A stretch of 64,000 nucleotides of DNA from Lentzea pudingi (GTDB taxonomy: Bacteria > Actinomycetota > Actinomycetes > Mycobacteriales > Pseudonocardiaceae), in the NCBI RefSeq assembly GCF_014646255.1, contig NZ_BMNC01000010.1, forward strand, positions 176,634-240,633, read 5' to 3'. The notes beneath the pieces were generated by a model, which saw nothing but the letters and a program-made list of their open reading frames with translations, was not told where the DNA came from and searched no databases. The stretch's first letter is position 1; each line of letters opens with the position of its first letter. A program made the position numbers and the translations under genes. Below, in pieces: positions 1 to 7,146 of the stretch.

Positions 1-1043
1 CTTGCGTCGTCTAGTCCCTTGGCCTGAGCGAGGAGTTGGGTCTCCGGCAGGAGGTCCGGTAGTGGGCGGTACGGCGTCGCCGTCACCTCGAACCGCTTGC
101 CGGACACCACCCTGCCCTGCCAGGAGCCCGCGATCTCGCCGTCGACCAGGATCGCGCCGCGTCGGCCGAGGATGCGGAAGATGTCCTTCTGCGCTGCCTT
201 GTCGGGCAGGAGGAGGTCCCGGTCGCGGGCTTGTAGATACGGGTCGGTCGGGGGGAGCAGGCGGACGGCAGGGGGTTCGGCGTCGGCGATCTCCAGGTCC
301 TCCGGCAGCCAGGCCTTCTGGCCGTCCACGGTCACCTCGGTCAGGCCGTCCTTCGGCCAGCGCTTCTTGACCTCCCGGGTGCTGCTGCCGAAGTAACTGG
401 CCACTTCGGACGGTCCGGCCGGGCCGTGCAGGGTCAGGTAGCGGTGCACCAGTTCGTCGAAGCCCGCTGTCTTGCGCGGGACGCCCGGCCAGCCGTGGAT
501 GCGTTCGAACGTCACGGTCTTCTCCTCCGGGATGATCCGGAGGCCCGCCGGCAGTGCGCCGAGGCGGAAGATCGGGTCGCTCACGTGTTCGGTCTCGCAG
601 CCCCGGCACGGTTCGATCGTCTGCTTCGGTGCCAACGGGGTCAGCGCCTTGCTCACCTCGCCCTTGGTCATCGGCTTCGTGACGATGGACCGCATGGCGG
701 TGGCGATGTGGCGCAGCGCGTCCAGCAGATCGTCGACCTTCGGGCGGGCCGCTCGGGCTCGGGCGTCGGCGTCGCTCCACGGCCACAGCGCGCGGGAGAA
801 CGCTTTCAGCTCGCCCGCGCGGTGCAGGTGCGGGGCACCGCGTACGGACCAGGTCACGACGAAGTCGTCCACCTTCGGTTCCGCCAGGCGGGCGGCGAGA
901 CTCAGCAGGGCCGAGCCGGAGGTGTTGTCCTGGACGCCCAGGGAGAACACCGCCAGCTCGGCCGCGTCGCTGATCCGCCGGTCCAGTTCGTGCTGGTGGA
1001 TCCGGTGGAGGAGCACCTGCTGCCGGGTGAGGTCCACCCGCAC
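1..1043 (-). CDS. Winged-helix DNA-binding domain protein (HTH_42/YcaQ-like), 3' end beyond window
   Basis: The reading frame stays open from a GTG at 1043 to the left edge, so at least 347 residues are present and the C-terminus lies outside. The protein resembles the actinobacterial winged-helix DNA-binding domain family (HTH_42), related to the YcaQ/AlkX DNA-glycosylase fold. Visible family-like segments are GPAGPSEVASYFG (a winged-helix element), DPYLQARDRDLLLP and GSWQGRVV near the C-terminal end. The GTG lies 4 bases after the stop codon of the upstream secreted hydrolase, so the two are probably co-transcribed. DNA binding or repair is inferred from family only; the substrate is unknown. 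Confidence 0.75.
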   Translation of the reverse strand, partial: MRVDLTRQQVLLHRIHQHELDRRISDAAELAVFSLGVQDNTSGSALLSLAARLAEPKVDDFVVTWSVRGAPHLHRAGELKAFSRALWPWSDADARARAARPKVDDLLDALRHIATAMRSIVTKPMTKGEVSKALTPLAPKQTIEPCRGCETEHVSDPIFRLGALPAGLRIIPEEKTVTFERIHGWPGVPRKTAGFDELVHRYLTLHGPAGPSEVASYFGSSTREVKKRWPKDGLTEVTVDGQKAWLPEDLEIADAEPPAVRLLPPTDPYLQARDRDLLLPDKAAQKDIFRILGRRGAILVDGEIAGSWQGRVVSGKRFEVTATPYRPLPDLLPETQLLAQAKGLDDA

Positions 1044-1047
1044 ATTC

Positions 1048-2544
1048 TTACGCCTTCGGAACCGTGAGGCTCGACGGTCCGAAGGTGACGGTTGAGCCGC
1101 GAGTCGATTCCGTGAGGTATCGCGGGTCGACCGTGTCGATCACCAGTGCGATCCGGTTGCCCGCGCCGACGTTCCACGCGGTCGGTTCGAGTTCCACGTC
1201 GAGCGTCTGCGTGCGGCCCGCGCCGGTCACCTTGACCGGCTTGTGCGTGATCAGCGCGCCCAGGCCGAGCGGGCCGACCTCGTACAGGTACGCGAACAAC
1301 GTCGTCGTCTCCGCGCTCGGCGTGACCTGCAGCTGGAGCTTCGGCGTGCCGGCCAGCGTCGCGCCGCGCGGGTACTGCGGGCCGCTCCACACGCCCGCGA
1401 CGTTGCGGTCGACGAACGGCAGGGACACCCCGGTCGGGATGTTCAGGAACCCTTGCAGCGCACCGGAGAGCAGGAGCGTGCCGCTGTCCGCGACCGTGCC
1501 CCAGCCCGCGTGGATCTTCCTCGGGTCGAGCCGCACGGTGTCCGCGTTGGCGTCGGGCCACGCGCCGAACGTCCGCCACGCGCCGCCGTTGTTGGGTTTG
1601 AGCCGCACCGGCTGCTCGGCGTCGATGCCGTTGGCCGTGCCCTTGACGTAGCGGTCGAACCAGCGGCCGACCGACTCCCAGATCTCGTTGGGCAGCCCCG
1701 CCGCGCCGAACAGCTCGGCGGTGGCGTGGTCACCCGGCGAGAGCATGAGCCGCTTCGGGCCCGTGAGCCTGCCGTAGAAGTCCGCGATCTGGCCCGGCGC
1801 GAAGATGCCGTCGTTCCAGGCGTTGCCGAGCATGATCGCGGTGCCGTTGGCGTTGATCTGGGCGATCTTGGATGCTGCCGAGCGCTCCGCGGAGATCGGC
1901 ACGACCTCCCAGAACCTGCCGTCGCGGTAGGCGTCCTCGGCCTCGACGAGGACCGGGCCGGGACGTCCGGTGGCCTTGCCCGCCGCGAGCAGGACCTCGA
2001 CGGCCTGCTTGTTCACGGTGCTGTTCGGGTAGAGCGAGCGGGCCAGGTCGGTCCACGTGCTCAGCGCCGCCGCGGCCTTGATGCGCCGGTCGCTCGCCGC
2101 CGCCAGCAGGGACTGCCCGGCGCCGTAGGAGATCCCGGCCGCGCCGACCTTGGTGCCGTCGGCGTGCGCGTTCGCGATGGCCCAGTCGATGACTTTGCTG
2201 ACGTCACCGACGGTGTCGGGCCCGGCCACGTCGATCTGGCCGCCCGAGTCCCAGAAGCCGCGGCTCGTGTAGCTGACCACGACGTACCCGGACTCCTTGG
2301 CGAGCTTGGCCGCCGCGCCGACGTACTCGATGTTGGGAACCGACCAGCTGGACGGCATGACGAGCAGCGGGAACGGGCCGCCGCCCTGTCCAGTCGGCTC
2401 GACGACGAAGGCCTTCAGGACCGTGCCGCCGACACCGGGGATGGACCGGTACGAGATCTGGTGTCCCGGGGCCGCCGTGGCGGCGACCGGAGCACCGAGC
2501 AGGGTGGAGAGGAGTACCAGGACTAGAACAAGTGACCGTCGCAC
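1048..2544 (-). CDS. Secreted S15/CocE-type serine hydrolase (X-Pro dipeptidyl-peptidase-like)
   Basis: This 498-residue protein begins with a signal peptide (residues 1 to about 25, ending AATAA), so it is probably exported. An alpha/beta-hydrolase core follows, with the nucleophile elbow GISYGAG at 137-143 (Ser139), preceded by the strand VVVSYTSRGFWDSGG. The C-terminal half looks like the jelly-roll domain of the S15/CocE/NonD family, which cleaves acyl or X-Pro bonds. The GTG start is fixed by an AAGGAGG ribosome site 7 bases upstream. It is probably co-transcribed with the winged-helix gene 4 bases downstream and is divergent from the mini-FolP gene across two palindromic operators. The actual substrate cannot be read from sequence. 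Confidence 0.85.
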   Translation of the reverse strand: MRRSLVLVLVLLSTLLGAPVAATAAPGHQISYRSIPGVGGTVLKAFVVEPTGQGGGPFPLLVMPSSWSVPNIEYVGAAAKLAKESGYVVVSYTSRGFWDSGGQIDVAGPDTVGDVSKVIDWAIANAHADGTKVGAAGISYGAGQSLLAAASDRRIKAAAALSTWTDLARSLYPNSTVNKQAVEVLLAAGKATGRPGPVLVEAEDAYRDGRFWEVVPISAERSAASKIAQINANGTAIMLGNAWNDGIFAPGQIADFYGRLTGPKRLMLSPGDHATAELFGAAGLPNEIWESVGRWFDRYVKGTANGIDAEQPVRLKPNNGGAWRTFGAWPDANADTVRLDPRKIHAGWGTVADSGTLLLSGALQGFLNIPTGVSLPFVDRNVAGVWSGPQYPRGATLAGTPKLQLQVTPSAETTTLFAYLYEVGPLGLGALITHKPVKVTGAGRTQTLDVELEPTAWNVGAGNRIALVIDTVDPRYLTESTRGSTVTFGPSSLTVPKA

Positions 2545-2585
2545 TCTGGTCCTCCTTGACCATGACGTAGATCACACAGGGTTGC

Positions 2586-2620
2586 TACTGGGGAGTAAAG
2601 CAGGTTGCTACTCGTGGGTA
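2586..2620. promoter_or_regulatory. Two tandem TACT-N4-RGTA operator-like palindromes
   Basis: The divergent intergenic region carries TACTGGGGAGTA at 2586-2597 and TACTCGTGGGTA at 2609-2620, each inside a longer GTTGCTAC context, with start-to-start spacing of 23 bases. The second also forms TTGCTAC-N6-GTAGCAA. TACT-N4-AGTA-like palindromes are typical TetR-family operators. They probably control the S15-type hydrolase gene, the mini-FolP/gpgS genes, or both. No TetR gene is adjacent. Confidence 0.55.
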
Positions 2621-2673
2621 GCAAGAGGCTGTGAGCCAGGTCACCGTACTGGCAGGTGTCTACGCTGGGTGGC

Positions 2674-3012
2674 GTGAACCGATTCCGCGTCACTGAGCTG
2701 CCGAAAGACCGCGTGCTGGTCGTTGCGCATCTGACCAGCGCGGACGCCCTGGCGCGGGCGATGGAGGCCGGTGCCGACGTCGTCGAGTTCGACGGCGAGC
2801 TGGAATTGCCGTCGCTGTCCGAGGCGTTGGAGGTGGTGACGATCCCCGACGGCGACGAGGACTTCACGCTGGCGGCTGCCACAGTCGCTGCGATGTCCGG
2901 AGCACGCGCCGTTCGTGCGACTGACGTACGGCAGGCGAGGAAGGTCGTGGAGATGGTGGCGAGCGTGACGGGGACCCGTCCGCCGGCCAGGGCGATGCGG
3001 GCGCTCGCCTGA
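2674..3012 (+). CDS. FolP2-like mini protein (dihydropteroate-synthase remnant)
   Basis: This protein of about 112 residues ends in VVEMVASVTGTRPPARAMRALA, which closely resembles the remembered C-terminus of mycobacterial FolP2 (Rv1207), and its N-terminal half keeps the FolP-like ARAMEAGADVVEFDG segment. The pterin- and pABA-binding barrel between them is absent: about 112 residues instead of roughly 300. Dihydropteroate synthase activity is therefore not expected. The stop codon overlaps the gpgS ATG, the same position folP2 holds before gpgS in M. tuberculosis. GTG 2674 was chosen; GTG 2656 is in frame upstream. The role is unknown; a partner or regulator of GpgS is speculation. Confidence 0.7.
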   Translation: MNRFRVTELPKDRVLVVAHLTSADALARAMEAGADVVEFDGELELPSLSEALEVVTIPDGDEDFTLAAATVAAMSGARAVRATDVRQARKVVEMVASVTGTRPPARAMRALA

Positions 3013-3923
3013 TGCTGCCCTCCGTCGAAGCCTGGTTCGCCTCGCACACCTGGCAGCAGCCGTCCTGGACCGTCGAGGAACTGGTCGCGTCGAAGCGCGG
3101 CCGGACGGTGTCCGTGGTGCTGCCCGCGTTGAACGAGGAGGAGACCGTCGGGGCCGTGGTCTCCGTGGTCCGGCCGTTGCTCGGCACGCTCGTGGACGAG
3201 CTGGTGGTGATGGACTCCGGTTCCACCGACCGCACGGCCGAGGAGGCCGCCGCCGCCGGTGCGCGGGTGGTGCTGCGCGAGGACGTCGTGCCGTGGCTTC
3301 CGCCGTTGCCCGGCAAGGGAGAGGTGCTGTGGCGGTCGCTGGCCGCGACCTCCGGGGACCTGATCGTCTTCCTCGACTCCGACCTGGTGGACCCGGAGAC
3401 CGCGTTCGTCACGGCGTTGCTGGGGCCGTTGCTGCTGGACGGCGGTGTGCACCTGGTGAAGGGGTTCTACCGGCGGCCGTTGCGGCTGGAGAGCTCCGGC
3501 GGTGGACGGGTGACCGAACTGGTGGCGCGGCCGTTGCTGAACACGTTGCGGCCCGAGCTTTCCGGTGTGGTGCAGCCACTGGGTGGCGAGTACGCGGCCA
3601 CTAGGTCCTTTTTGGAGTCAGTGCCCTTCGCGGCCGGGTACGGCGTGGAGATCGGGTTGTTGCTGGACGTGCACCGAATGCACGGGCTTTCCGCGCTGGC
3701 ACAGGTGAATCTCGGTGTGCGCAAGCACCGGAACCGGTCGTTGCTGCAGCTCGGGGCGATGTCGTCGCAGATCATGGGGACGGCGCTGGCCCGGTGCGGG
3801 GTCGCTGCGGAGTCGGGGCCGTTGACGCAGTTCGTGCAGGTCGGCGGCGAGTGGCTACCCGACTCGACCGACGTGCTCGTGGCCGACCGGCCGCCGATGA
3901 TGCACGTGGTCGAACAGGGCTAG
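3012..3923 (+). CDS. gpgS: Glucosyl-3-phosphoglycerate synthase
   Basis: GpgS (GT81 family) transfers glucose from an NDP-glucose donor to 3-phosphoglycerate, the first step towards polymethylated glucose lipopolysaccharides in actinobacteria. In the 303-residue protein the GT-A fold shows as LPALNEEETVG (37-47), DSGSTDRTAEE (68-78) and the metal-binding DSD at 122-124. The segments GKGEVLWRSLAATSGD and GGRVTELVARPLL match the mycobacterial enzyme, and the C-terminal VADRPPM matches its end. The start overlaps the previous stop (TGATG), implying translational coupling. The last 69 bases overlap the convergent cydC gene. Confidence 0.93.
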   Translation: MLPSVEAWFASHTWQQPSWTVEELVASKRGRTVSVVLPALNEEETVGAVVSVVRPLLGTLVDELVVMDSGSTDRTAEEAAAAGARVVLREDVVPWLPPLPGKGEVLWRSLAATSGDLIVFLDSDLVDPETAFVTALLGPLLLDGGVHLVKGFYRRPLRLESSGGGRVTELVARPLLNTLRPELSGVVQPLGGEYAATRSFLESVPFAAGYGVEIGLLLDVHRMHGLSALAQVNLGVRKHRNRSLLQLGAMSSQIMGTALARCGVAAESGPLTQFVQVGGEWLPDSTDVLVADRPPMMHVVEQG

Positions 3924-5156
3924 CTGCTCTTCGCGGTGCGTCACGACCAGGGCGGTGCCCTGGCAGTGGTCGAGGACCCTGGCGAGCACGCGGTCGGCCT
4001 GCTCCGGGTCCAGGCCTTCGGTGGGTTCGTCCAGGAGCAGGACCTCCGGGTTCGCCAGCACCGACCTGGTGAGGATCAGGCGTTGCCGCTGGCCGCCGGA
4101 GATCTCCTCGCCGCGTTCGCCGACGACCTGGTCCCAGTCGAGGTCCAGTTCGGCGATCTCGGCGGCACGGTCGAGTTCTTCTTGTGTGGCATCGGGTTTC
4201 GCCAGCAGGACGTTCGTGCGGACCGTGGTGTGGAAGACGTGTGCGTCGGCCAGCGCGCCCTTGCTGGGTTCGAGTTCGCGGGCGAGGGCGTTGAGCAACG
4301 TGGTCTTGCCCGCGCCGCTCGGACCGACGATCGCCGTCTTGCCGTTGAGGCTCGGGGCTTGCGGGGTGTGCGCGGGCTCGGGTTCGTCGGTGGGTTCCGG
4401 CAGGGGCCTGGTGAGGGCGGCGAGCGGGATGGTGATCTCGAACGTGGCGACGGCGGCCATGATCAGCCAGGCGGGTTCGTGCTGGGCGAGCAGGAGCAGA
4501 GCCGTGCCGAACTGGACGGCGATCGCCAGCGGGGTCAGGTCATGCGTGCGTTCGGCGCGGGACAGCTCCCTCGCGGTTCTCGTGGCGGTGCGGAGTTTCT
4601 CGTCGAACAGACCGTAGGCGATGAGTTCTTCTTTGCTGTGGACCAGTTCCGTGGTTTGTTCGGTCAGCCTGGCGCGCAACGGGGTGAGGTCGCGCGGGTT
4701 GCGGATCGCGAGCCACGGGAGCAGGACGAGGTTGATCAGCAGGCCCGCGACCAGCGGCAGCGAGAAGCCCGATGCCGCTGTGACGACGGCGCCGACCAGG
4801 GCCGCGGTGATCCACGGGAGGGTGGCGCGGAGCCGGGTGTCGAGGTGCTGGTCGACGTTCGTGACGATGCGGGTCAGGGCCGTGCCGGACGGGACGTGCC
4901 TGCGGTGCACGAGGTCGTCGTAGACCTTGCCGCGCAGTTCGACGGCCTCGCTGAGCACCGCTCTGTGGCTGGTCAGGCGTTCGAGGTAGCGCAGGGCGCC
5001 CTTGGCGAGCGCGAGGGTGCGGACCGCGACGATCGCCACGGTCAGCGCCTGCATCGGCGGGTGCTCGGCGGCGCGCATGACCAACCACGTGGCGGTGGCG
5101 GTGAGGCCGATGCCGGCCAGTTCGGCGAGGGTGCCGATGAGGATCGCGAGTCTCAT
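3855..5156 (-). CDS. cydC: Cysteine/glutathione ABC exporter subunit CydC, compacted
   Basis: CydC and CydD form the heterodimeric thiol exporter needed for assembly of cytochrome bd. Membrane helices occupy roughly residues 1-250. The nucleotide-binding domain has Walker A GPSGAGKT (278-285), the signature SGGQRQR (353-359) and Walker B VLLLDEPTE (372-380). At 433 residues it is about 100 shorter than usual. Only about 19 residues separate Walker A from AHVFHTTVRTN, so the segment that normally carries the Q-loop glutamine appears deleted without loss of frame. The ATG overlaps the cydD stop (ATGA). The 3' end runs 69 bases into gpgS on the other strand. Confidence 0.85.
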   Translation of the reverse strand: MRLAILIGTLAELAGIGLTATATWLVMRAAEHPPMQALTVAIVAVRTLALAKGALRYLERLTSHRAVLSEAVELRGKVYDDLVHRRHVPSGTALTRIVTNVDQHLDTRLRATLPWITAALVGAVVTAASGFSLPLVAGLLINLVLLPWLAIRNPRDLTPLRARLTEQTTELVHSKEELIAYGLFDEKLRTATRTARELSRAERTHDLTPLAIAVQFGTALLLLAQHEPAWLIMAAVATFEITIPLAALTRPLPEPTDEPEPAHTPQAPSLNGKTAIVGPSGAGKTTLLNALARELEPSKGALADAHVFHTTVRTNVLLAKPDATQEELDRAAEIAELDLDWDQVVGERGEEISGGQRQRLILTRSVLANPEVLLLDEPTEGLDPEQADRVLARVLDHCQGTALVVTHREEQLALFDHVHHRRPVGHEHVGRVG

Positions 5157-6502
5157 ACCCGGACCACCCTGTCGACCTCGCCGAGCAGTGCCGGACGGTG
5201 CGCCACGATCACGGCCGTGCGTCCTCGGGTGAACTCACGTGTTGCTTCCAGCACAAGGGACTCCGTCTCCGCGTCGAGGTGTGCGGTCGGTTCGTCCAGC
5301 AGGAAGAGCCCTGCCTGACGCCGGTCCAGGGCGTTGGCCAGCGCGACCCGCTGCTGCTCGCCGGACGAGAGGTTCGCCGGGACGAGCGTGGGGCGTTGCG
5401 CCACCCACGACAGCGCGGCCAGCCATTGCCGCTGGTCGATGTCGTTCAGGTCGACGCCACCGACGGTGATGCGGCCGTGGTCGGGCCGCACAAAACCCAG
5501 CAACAGCCCCAGGATCGTGCTCTTGCCCGCGCCGCTCGGACCGATCAGCGCAATCCGGTCACCGGGCTGGATGCGCAGCGAGAAGTCGTTGAGGCTGCGC
5601 ACGCTCACGCGGTCGAACACGATCTCGGCGTGGGCGAGGTCCGGTGGTGCCTGGCCTGTTGTGTCCTTGTGCGCAGGGACTTTCGCGAGCACCTCACGGC
5701 CCTGAGCGCTTGCGTGGTACTGCGCTCCGGCGGCGCGGAGTGGCAGAAAGGCTTCCGGGGCGAGGAAGAGCACGAGAAGTGCGGTGTGCAGCGGCACTCC
5801 GCCGTCGAACAGCCTGAGGCCCACCGGCACGGCGACGAGCGCGACCGACATCGTCGCGACCAGCTCCAGCACGAACGCGGACAGGAACGCGATCCGCAGC
5901 GCCGACATCGTCTCGGTCCTGTGCCGCGCGGCCAGCTCGCGGACGGTCGCCGACTGCGCCTCGGCCCGTCCGAACGCCCGCAGCGTGCCGATTCCCTTGA
6001 CCACGTCGAGGAAGTGGCCGCCGAGCGTGGCCAGCGCGTCCCACTGACGGGCCGTGCGTTCACGGGTGTGGGCGCCGACCAGCGCGCCGAAGATCGGGAT
6101 CAACGGCAGCGTCGCGAGGATCGTCAGGGCCGCGGTGAGGTCGGCGAACGCCAGCCTGATCACCACCGCGAGAGGCACGGCCACGGCGAGGACCTGCTGC
6201 GGCAGATACCCGACGACGTACGGCGTCACGTCGTGCACGCCCCGCGTGACCAGCGTGGCGACCTCGCCGGCCTTGGTGCCGGGCTCGCGCAGGAACGCCT
6301 CCCGCAGCCGTGTGCGAGTGCGTTCAGCGGCCCGGTGCGCCCACGCGCGGTGCAGCCACCACACCAGCACCCTGGCGCCGATCACCAGGCCCAGCAGGAG
6401 GAAACCCGTACCGCCGCTCAGCACCGACGCCAGGAGCTCGGCCTGCGCCAGCACCAGGAACGGGATCGGGATCAGCGCGAGGAGATGGCGACGATCGACC
6501 AT
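5153..6502 (-). CDS. cydD: Cysteine/glutathione ABC exporter subunit CydD, compacted
   Basis: This is the partner of CydC. The protein has hydrophobic helices in residues 7-255, Walker A GPSGAGKS (321-328), the signature LSSGEQQR (378-385) and Walker B LFLLDEPT. At 449 residues it is about 100 shorter than typical CydD. The helical subdomain of about 50 residues expected between VAQRPTLVPA and the signature is missing: the two motifs are nearly adjacent. The reading frame is otherwise clean. ATG 6502 was chosen, giving a 31-base overlap with cydB; a later start is possible. It sits between cydB and cydC in the usual cydABDC order. Confidence 0.83.
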   Translation of the reverse strand: MVDRRHLLALIPIPFLVLAQAELLASVLSGGTGFLLLGLVIGARVLVWWLHRAWAHRAAERTRTRLREAFLREPGTKAGEVATLVTRGVHDVTPYVVGYLPQQVLAVAVPLAVVIRLAFADLTAALTILATLPLIPIFGALVGAHTRERTARQWDALATLGGHFLDVVKGIGTLRAFGRAEAQSATVRELAARHRTETMSALRIAFLSAFVLELVATMSVALVAVPVGLRLFDGGVPLHTALLVLFLAPEAFLPLRAAGAQYHASAQGREVLAKVPAHKDTTGQAPPDLAHAEIVFDRVSVRSLNDFSLRIQPGDRIALIGPSGAGKSTILGLLLGFVRPDHGRITVGGVDLNDIDQRQWLAALSWVAQRPTLVPANLSSGEQQRVALANALDRRQAGLFLLDEPTAHLDAETESLVLEATREFTRGRTAVIVAHRPALLGEVDRVVRV

Positions 6503-7146
6503 TGCAGCACCACCACCAGCGGGATGATCGGGATCGCGACCCACGCGAGCAGGCTGAGGGTGTCGGAGTGGGCCATCAGGCCGGTGACGTCGATCGAGCT
6601 GAACGCCAGCGGGATCGGCAGCGCGCACAGTGCCGCGGTGACCGGGAACAGTTTCCAGCACCGGTTCTGGAACACCCAGCCGTGCACCGCGAACAGCACC
6701 GGCATGACGAACGCGACGGGCCACGGTGCTTCGAGCAGATGCGCCAGGAACAGCCCCCAGCCCACGGACACCATCAACGCGCCCATGAACACCAGCCACC
6801 ACCAGAGCCGCAGCTGCACGGCCGCCATGAACAGCACCAGCCCGGCCAGGAGCAGCGTGAACGTGCTGTGCGCGCCGGAGAGCAGCTCGCCTTCGAGTCG
6901 CGGGAACGCCGCGAACAGCACCCCGATGGCGGCGACCAGCCACACCTCGTTGCCCAGGAAGAACGGGTTCACGAGACGAGACGTCTCGTCTCGCGTGTGG
7001 GCATGAGGCAAGGTGAAGGGAATTCTGCGAGACGAGACGTCTCGTCTCGGCAGGGCCAGTAGCAGGCCCGAGCCGTAGTCGAAGCCGGCCAGCGCGAAGT
7101 ACCCGACGGTGAGAACACCGAGCACGGTCAACCAAAGAGCTTCCAT
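6472..7146 (-). CDS. cydB: Cytochrome bd oxidase subunit II (CydB), shortened, with palindromes inside the gene
   Basis: CydB supports the heme-bearing CydA subunit of the quinol oxidase in the membrane. The family-like GFDYGSGLLL at residues 21-30 and FFLGNEVWLVAAIGVLFAAFP are present, followed by several membrane helices. The length is 224 residues against about 330-350 in the family, so roughly a third of the helices is missing. Between the two conserved segments lies an unusual hydrophilic stretch (RRDVSSRR to TRDETSRL) encoded by two copies of a 22-base palindrome and their spacer. The ATG overlaps the cydA stop (TGATG). Confidence 0.8.
   Translation of the reverse strand: MEALWLTVLGVLTVGYFALAGFDYGSGLLLALPRRDVSSRRIPFTLPHAHTRDETSRLVNPFFLGNEVWLVAAIGVLFAAFPRLEGELLSGAHSTFTLLLAGLVLFMAAVQLRLWWWLVFMGALMVSVGWGLFLAHLLEAPWPVAFVMPVLFAVHGWVFQNRCWKLFPVTAALCALPIPLAFSSIDVTGLMAHSDTLSLLAWVAIPIIPLVVVLQWSIVAISSR
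6972..7049. repeat. Two copies of a perfect 22-base palindrome inside cydB
   Basis: The half-site CGAGACGAGAC followed by its exact reverse complement occurs at 6972-6993 and again at 7028-7049, 56 bases start to start. Both lie inside the cydB coding frame and are translated without a stop. The spacer has lower GC than the flanks (aaggtgaagggaattctg). A twin palindrome in one gene suggests a mobile or REP-like sequence tolerated in frame, or a recombination scar. Confidence 0.8.

Noticed and set aside
6503..7135. N-terminal extension of cydD upstream of 6502
   Set aside because: The frame is open through cydB but encodes low-complexity Arg-rich sequence from the wrong frame; a normal CydD start is at 6502.
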